NCBI GenBank assembly: GCA_010093705.1
Contig: MU006090.1
Coordinates: 1,910,052-1,974,051 of the forward strand
Source: Patellaria atrata CBS 101060
Lineage: Eukaryota > Ascomycota > Dothideomycetes > Patellariales > Patellariaceae
Direction: 5' to 3'
DNA: 64,000 nucleotides
Shown: positions 58,621 to 64,000 of the stretch, piece by piece
Numbering within the stretch: position 1 is the stretch's first letter
Layout of the letters: the number at the start of each line of letters is the position of its first letter
Translations under genes and position numbers: made by a program
Notes under the pieces: model-generated
Databases searched by the model: none
What the model saw: only the letters and a program-made list of their open reading frames with translations
Told to the model about the DNA's origin: nothing

Positions 58621-59545
58621 CTAGTTGCGAATTGCCCTCTTAAGTCGCGCTACGAGGCAGTTTGACTTGCGGGTAAGCGAGAAGACGCGAGTTGCGAGCG
58701 CAGCGTCATGGAGTATGTTGAAGTATGAGACGATGTTCTGGGTATGGATACAGGTATCCTCGATTGCGTGCAATGATATGGCTTGCAGCATGATTGTGGG
58801 TGAAATGGAAAATAATGACTATACAGGGGACCTGCATCTTGGGGGCTTGAGACTTGTGAATACGCGGGCCGCACTGCTTGGCTCTTCGATGCGGACATGC
58901 GGGTTGTTCTTTTACGCCTCTGCGCCTTCTGCACTGGGTGCTGAAGAGCCACTTTTGGGGGTGGAAGGAGGGGCGCTTAAGGGGGTACTGGGGCGATATA
59001 CAAACTGGGAACCTCGGTGGCTTTTTCTCCTAGACCTGGTGCAACTTGAATCGGACCAGGAAGGACATTGATCTAAAGCTTCAGTTTTTATATATCTGTA
59101 CACCTTTACAGGTACTTGTTGTACTGTACTGTACCTCGTCATTTCACATGTCAAGGGCACGGACGATGAGCTCGAGCGGGTAATCGAAGCGGGAAGATCA
59201 TTGAGCATGGGCTCTCCCCAAACTCACTCCCGTCTCGATATAGTTCTACCGTAAGGTACTGTCCTCGACTGCAACCGCAAAGTAACACAATTCACCAGAG
59301 CCTTCGAAGCAGAAAAGATGTCAAAGTCGTCAATCAACAATTCGAGGATGAAGTCTAGGTTGAAATACTACACTACCACTCCTTCCTGGCGAATTACATC
59401 CCGCAAGACACGTCTTGCTGCCTTCGCGTACTGACTCGTGACAAAGTTCTTTTGTAGCACAGAAGCCCTGCTCCCCAAGTATAATAAGAGGGCCAGCTCT
59501 TTATGTTGCAACTTATATTCCCAGTATATAATACAATCTACCATC
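58621..59545. other. divergent promoter, scp1 / pol4
   Basis: This is 925 bp. On the minus strand a TATATAAAAACT element (59083-59094) lies about 460 nt before the scp1 ATG, so the leader may be long; it contains several upstream ATGs. Overlapping GTACTGTAC motifs lie at 59121-59134. Open frames on either strand here (up to 148 codons) show no domain signal and are treated as leader sequence. Confidence 0.55.
59083..59094 (-). promoter_or_regulatory. TATA-like box upstream of scp1
   Basis: Reads TATATAAAAACT on the scp1 strand, about 465 bp upstream of its ATG. A long leader with upstream ATGs would follow. Assignment is positional only. Confidence 0.4.
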
Positions 59546-61998
59546 ATGCCTTCCATTTCTCTATGCGCTCACAAGAGAAGGGTATTCGACGAGTTGTCTG
59601 CTCTTGATGACGATGAGGTCGAAATTGAGCAGGAGGATGACGGTCTTAATGAGTCCATGCAGTTTCTTAGTGCTTCTCGAAAGAGGAGAAGAATCGCGAA
59701 GGAATCCGCAATTGGGAATAAGAACAAGCCCAATGCAGCTCAGCTGGGACAACCTATACTAATCTCCAACATACGGCGTACAGTTTCGCTGCCCGAACCA
59801 CACTCAACGGAGGAGACTTTCAAACCTGCGCCTGAAACATTCAGGCGCAAAGAGCCTCGAGAAGTACAGCAGGGAGTGACAGTAGTTAAGAATACGCCAG
59901 TGCAACCCATCCACAGGCTACGACCGATCCCATCGTCGCACAGCTTCAGCATTGTTAAGGATACACCTACTCGGACTGACGCAGATGTTAACCTCGGGGG
60001 TACCCTGGTGCATGACGAAGACATAGTGACCAAAGAGACACCTACATCTTCGGTTCCAAAATGGAATCCTCCTCGATTGGTTCAGTCAGTTTCCGCACCG
60101 GTCTTATCCGCATCCACGCCAACCTCGTCTATCCCGATGATGAAAGGGAAGAGAAACAAGGGTAAGGAAGAAAAAATAGTAAAGCAACCTGAAGCTCGAC
60201 AAGTCTTCAAGGGAATGTACTTCTGTAAGCAATCATCAACCCAATCATTGATCCATGCGTTGACAAAGAGTAAGACTTTTATCCCAATAACACCATCAAC
60301 GAAGTTCGCCGAGTAAGAATTATCAAGGCCATCGAATTCGGCGCTGAATGGGTCAAAGACTGGCAAGAAGGTATTACTCATGTAGTAGTAAGCAAAGGTC
60401 ACACGTACCCACACCTCCTTAAATTTCTCAAGATGCCGTCACTACCTGTAAGTCCCATTGTAACTAACGATAACAAATAGCTAATGTGTTAGATCGATAT
60501 CGTTGTGGTTAATGACGACTTCATTCCTGGTTGTATTGAGTATCGAGGCCTGATGAGTATGGAAACTCTCAAAGATATTCACCAAGTTGAGGGGCATAAA
60601 ACAAATATGGCACCTCCTGACATACCGTCATCCAGTCCAGATACGCGAAGATCGTTGCAAATAAAACCATCGAAGAAGCAAATGCAACCATCCCAGACCC
60701 CGTCTGTGACGGAGCAGAGTAGCCTTGAGGTTGCTCACGCCTTGAGAGCAGCTGATGAACGCTCCCTCGCTCAACTACCGACGGGAGCAGCTGATCCTTT
60801 ATTTGAACTTATGAAAGAAGCTAAGGAGCTGCAGGAATTACCTATTGATACTGAGGATGAGGATTCCAACGCAGCGATCAGCCCTATCGAAGATGACTCA
60901 GACGAGTCATCTCCAAAGAAAGGATCTAAGGCTAGTGCATCAAGAGATGGGAACTCGTGGCAAGATAATTTTCAATGCATGCACAAGAACACCGGTATGG
61001 GTGGTTCGGATAATCCGAATGCTCGCACTATTCAAGTCTTACAGCAAATGTGCGAGTACTATAATAAAATGCAAGATCAATGGCGGACTATCGCATATCG
61101 CAAGGCAATTGCTAGTCTTCGCAAGGAGACCAAGAAAATCTCTACACGGAAGGAAGCTCGGAATCTCCCTTACGTGGGGGAACGACTTGCGGCGAAAATC
61201 GAGGAGATATTCTTTACAGATAGATTACGCCGGCTGGACAACGCACAGCAAGAACCTACAGACGCTGTGTTACAGATGTTTATGAAGATTTATGGTGTTG
61301 GATTCTCCCAAGCATCCAAGTGGGTTAACCAGGGTTACAGAAGTCTCGAGGATTTATCAGCTCGGGCAAAGCTTACTGAGAATCAGAGGATCGGTATTCG
61401 GCATTTTGAAGACTTCAATAGTAGGATCCCTAGAAAGGAGGTGGAACAGCATGGTAAGATCGTGCGAGAAACGCTCCAAGCAATGGATCCGGCATTTGAG
61501 ATTACCATCATGGGATCTTACAGGCGTGGGATGAAGGATTCTGGGGACATCGACCTCATCATCACCAAGAAAAACGCTAGTCTCCAAGATATCCGGAGCA
61601 TAGTCATCACTACACTTGTGCCCAAGCTGTCAGCGTTCGGTTTCTTGAAGGCGGGACTAGCGACAATGTATAATGACAGCGGAAGTAAATGGCACGGTGC
61701 TTCAGTCCTACCAGGATCTAAAGTGTGGCGGCGAATCGACCTTTTACTCGTCCCTTGGAATGAGATTGGGGCGGCCATGCTCTATTTCACAGGTAATGAT
61801 ATCTTTAATCGGAGTATCAGACTTCTGGCCAGCAAGAAGGGCATGCGTCTTAATCAACGAGGGTTGTACAAGGACGTATCTCGTGGACAGAACCGTCAGA
61901 AGCTTACGGAGGGTACCTTGGTGGAGAGCCGAAGTGAGAGAAAGATATTTCAGATCCTGGGTGTGCCTTGGAGAGATCCAGTACACCGTATTTGTTGA
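59546..61998 (+). CDS. pol4: family X DNA polymerase, Pol4 type (beta/lambda-like), 785 aa
   Basis: Nuclear gap-filling polymerase of non-homologous end joining and base-excision repair. Three exons (679, 173, 1506 nt); introns at 60225-60274 and 60448-60492. A disordered N-terminus of about 220 residues is followed by a BRCT domain spread over exons 1-3 (KGMYFYFYPNNTINEVRR, GAEWVKDWQEGITHVVV, DIVVVNDDFIPGCIEY). An acidic linker, the 8-kDa and helix-hairpin-helix regions (LPYVGERLAAKIEEI, MKIYGVGFSQASKWV) and the palm come next. Palm motifs: GSYRRG, SGDIDLII (two metal-binding Asp, about 636-638) and RIDLLLVP (third Asp, about 700). YFTGNDIFNRSIR and LNQRGLY follow, ending ILGVPWRDPVHRIC. All catalytic motifs look intact. 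The first intron's acceptor is AAG rather than YAG. Confidence 0.95.
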
Positions 61999-63117
61999 TA
62001 GCCTTTGGAAGAAGCTTTGGGAAGTTTGCCTCCTTGGTTCAGGGTATGGACGGCCTAATCACCTAATAGAGTTTATAGGGCATCTTGGATAAGGTAGAAA
62101 TAGCAGGTTCCTGCATTAGCTGGCAAGCTTCGCCACATATATAGCTCTGAGAGTGGGTGGGCATGTGATGAATGGATGAACGCTTTGAGAATACATAGGG
62201 CTTGAAGCGGAGAGTAGGAGGTGAGCTTTCCAAAATGATAAGCCCCACGATGATCCTTCCAGCAGCCACTATGGTGTGTATGGTCATGCTTTGCTACCTT
62301 GGCCAAATTCACCGTTAAGTACTGGACCGATCTCATCCGTCCCCCTAGTTTGTCTTCTCACCGCAAGTCAATCCCCAATTCATACTGTTTTGGGTCAGAA
62401 AGAGTCGGATATTTTGTACGGAAGTATAGAATATCTCATCCTGATCTCTGTTTCTTCTCCATCCCACTTGAAACATGATCGAATACATACTTTCACGCAT
62501 CTGGGTGTTACCGCCCTCTAACCCTCTTCATCGAGGGACATCAACTCCCCCGCTTAAGGTAGCCAACTGTGGCCGCAATAAATAAGCAAAACAAAGGCAA
62601 CCTAAAAGGTCCCCCGCGCCGTGTTAGTGGTCAAAAGTGATGGTTCTCTCTTCCCTTAGTTCCTAATCCCCTAAGCGATTCGCAGTGTGGCCAACGATCC
62701 GTATCGATAAGGTATTAGTATTCTCGGTATTTCATCGGTATTGTATCGAATATCATAATACCTTAACAATACTCTTGGCATTTTAAGATTTTTTAATATT
62801 CTTTAGAATTCAACTAAAATATTATCGTTTTCTTAGAAATTTAATTAAAATAAAGATACTCTTCGTACGAAGGGATTATATAGCTATGAATAACATCTAT
62901 AGCTGTTCTAAGATAGAAGGCACGAGGGCGTGCCTACGTGCCTGCCTGTCCACCTGTCTACTGGCCCACCTGCCTACCTGCCAATTTGTATAAAATACAT
63001 CTTTTTTTTGAATTTCTCTTCTTCTCTTCTTCTCTCCTTCTCAATCTTTGATTTTAGTAACTCAAAGTGTAAGTACTCAGCTTAAACCTATCGTACGAAG
63101 GCTAATAAGACTATAGT
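61999..63117. other. gene-free transition into an AT-rich, repeat-like island
   Basis: This is 1.1 kb. The first 640 bp is ordinary intergenic sequence. From about 62700 to 62900 the DNA becomes very AT-rich with TATT/AATATT runs. A TGCC/CACC-rich short repeat (62925-62985) and a CTTCTTCTCTTCTTCTC pyrimidine tract (about 63015-63042) follow. The composition resembles a degenerated repeat, but no transposon protein, terminal repeat or target-site duplication was recognised. Confidence 0.55.
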
Positions 63118-63912
63118 ATGGCCAATACGCAAGTAGTTCTCTATAACCCAGCGATCACGGCTGCCGCTCACGCGAACCGCAACCCGGTGCTACTCGTAAC
63201 ACAGCAGCAATTGGCTCCGTGGTGTCACAGCCCACAGAATAGAGCACTTCTGGCCGTCGGTGGAGGTGTTGATGTTGAGTTCGTACGTGACTCTATCACA
63301 CCGAGCAGATTGGATCTCATAGGCAGTCATATGTCAATGGGATTCTTATCCAGTCTCGTGGAGGTGACGTTGATCCTTGTGCGGCTTGTCGTACGAGAGA
63401 TTTCCGTCCCTTCCTTAGTTGTCACCGCGCTGAGGGACACTTTGGCGGAACATGCGCCAACTGCAAATGGCGCGACCATACAGCACGCTGTTCCGTACGA
63501 GCTGGTGGTCCAGATAAGCCTGCTCAAGGAGCCAGGGTGCTTGGACCTGGTTCAGGGGTTGACGGAGCTGACGGCACCGCCCCTGGGAATGCTATTGTGC
63601 TGGATGACGATGAGGGGCTACTCCCCAAAATGCTATAATCATTGGTTGAGCAGAGCTTCGTACGAAGTATTCTTTGGCGTTTAAGCGTTCTGGCGTTTCG
63701 GTGTTCTGCTTTGCCTAGCTATCCAGGGCTGTTGGTAGCACTCAGACGTGATCTGTACCTTTACGTGTGTCTGAGATCAGTAGCCATTAGGTGAAACTAA
63801 ACAAATCGTACGAACCTTTCAATAAATTTTTTTGTTTTGCCCAATGTTTAAGACATTCAGTATGTTCTAACTCTCTTGAACTTAAGCGTGATCTTTCCCA
63901 TGATACCGTACG
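62872..63912. repeat. cluster of CGTACG palindromes
   Basis: Eight CGTACG sites occur within about 1.04 kb, several inside longer palindromes: TTCGTACGAA at 62872-62881 and 63657-63666, TCGTACGA at 63091-63098 and 63806-63813. A random hexamer would be expected about once in 4 kb. They fall both inside and outside the DUF3716-like coding remnant. Confidence 0.85.
63118..63684 (+). pseudogene. DUF3716-like cysteine-motif protein, frame-disrupted
   Basis: The ATG-initiated frame at 63118 (188 codons) is probably only right at its start. In the +2 frame relative to it, from about 63291 to a TAA near 63635, the DNA reads QSYVNGILIQSRGGDVDPC. AACRTRDFRPFLSCHRAEGH then GGTCANCKWRDHTARCS follow. 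This CxxC...C...CxxC...C layout after YVNG matches my recollection of DUF3716, a putative zinc-binding module expanded in filamentous ascomycetes. That frame has a TGA at about 63288 and no in-frame ATG before the motif. Either an intron I could not place or a frameshift separates start and motif. The cysteine pattern is seen directly; family and pseudogene status are inferred. Confidence 0.5.
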
Positions 63913-64000
63913 ACGAGCTGCTGAAAACACTCGTTCTGGTTCATCGCTCATTGCTGGAATTGAGAGGATCTCAATTGCAAGTATAGATAATCGTGGAAAC
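63685..64000. other. right-edge sequence, possible start of another coding frame
   Basis: From about 63842 to the window end one plus-strand frame stays open (reading SNSLELKRDLSHDTVRRAAE, then ENTRSGSSLIAGIERISIAS). It has a helical, protein-like composition but no ATG was fixed and it runs off the edge. It could be a downstream exon of the DUF3716-like gene or an unrelated fragment. Confidence 0.3.

Noticed and set aside
58625-59208. Frames of 98-148 codons on both strands upstream of scp1
   Set aside because: No domain signal and mutually overlapping; better explained as the scp1 leader and shared promoter.
1-64000. tRNA or rRNA genes, CRISPR arrays, intact transposons
   Set aside because: I scanned for the tRNA T-loop motif, regular spacer repeats and transposase or reverse-transcriptase motifs, and found nothing convincing; a tRNAscan or RepeatMasker run would be decisive.
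1-64000. Secondary-metabolite gene cluster
   Set aside because: Transporters are present, but there is no polyketide synthase, peptide synthetase, terpene cyclase or cluster-type regulator beside them.

Overview
This window is nuclear DNA of a filamentous ascomycete. Genes carry short introns (45-170 bp) with GTAAGT-like donors, CTAAC-type branch sites and YAG acceptors. The gene set is fungal: Cch1, Tub2, Opi3, Scp1/SCAP, Hem25, Pol4, and DUF3433, DUF3716 and F-box-like families. The DUF3433/DUF3716/F-box content and a Tub2 with short 5' exons suggest Leotiomycetes (Helotiales-like). That placement is inference; no rRNA or marker comparison was possible.

Layout, left to right. 1-12.2 kb, all minus strand: the 5' part of a DUF3433 membrane protein (runs off the left edge), a small Ser-rich protein, and a complete voltage-gated calcium channel Cch1 (4 exons, 2170 aa). 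13.7-16.4 kb, plus: a PHD-finger chromatin protein (6 exons). 16.5-18.8 kb: gene-free, with a dense GTACGGTAC array. 18.8-22.8 kb: an MFS sugar transporter (plus) converging on an uncharacterised 459-aa protein (minus), with five tandem TGATAA-containing repeats between them. 22.8-25 kb: gene-poor. 25-30.5 kb: a neutral amino acid transporter and Opi3 phospholipid methyltransferase (plus), then beta-tubulin (minus). 31-33 kb: a decayed F-box-like gene. 33.4-35.6 kb: alkaline ceramidase (minus) and prefoldin subunit 1 (plus) transcribed divergently. 37-40.6 kb: a coiled-coil protein (plus) converging on mitochondrial glycine carrier Hem25 (minus). 42.3-49.2 kb: one uninterrupted 2295-aa reading frame with polyQ, PAM2-like motifs and a roughly 500-residue coiled coil. 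49.9-54.3 kb: gankyrin/Nas6 (plus) and a TMF/Sgm1 golgin (minus), convergent. 55-62 kb: Scp1/SCAP (minus) and a Pol4-type family X DNA polymerase (plus), divergent. 62-64 kb: AT-rich and repeat-like sequence, many CGTACG palindromes and a frame-disrupted DUF3716-like cysteine motif, probably the edge of a repeat or accessory island.

Most genes are unrelated housekeeping functions with no cluster logic. There is no secondary-metabolite cluster, no intact transposon, no CRISPR array and no recognisable tRNA or rRNA. The most interesting items are the giant PAM2-like/coiled-coil protein (a candidate poly(A)-binding-protein scaffold), the dispersed and arrayed GTACxGTAC palindromes, the CGTACG-rich right end, two GC-AG introns, and introns carrying 31-39 nt poly-C runs.
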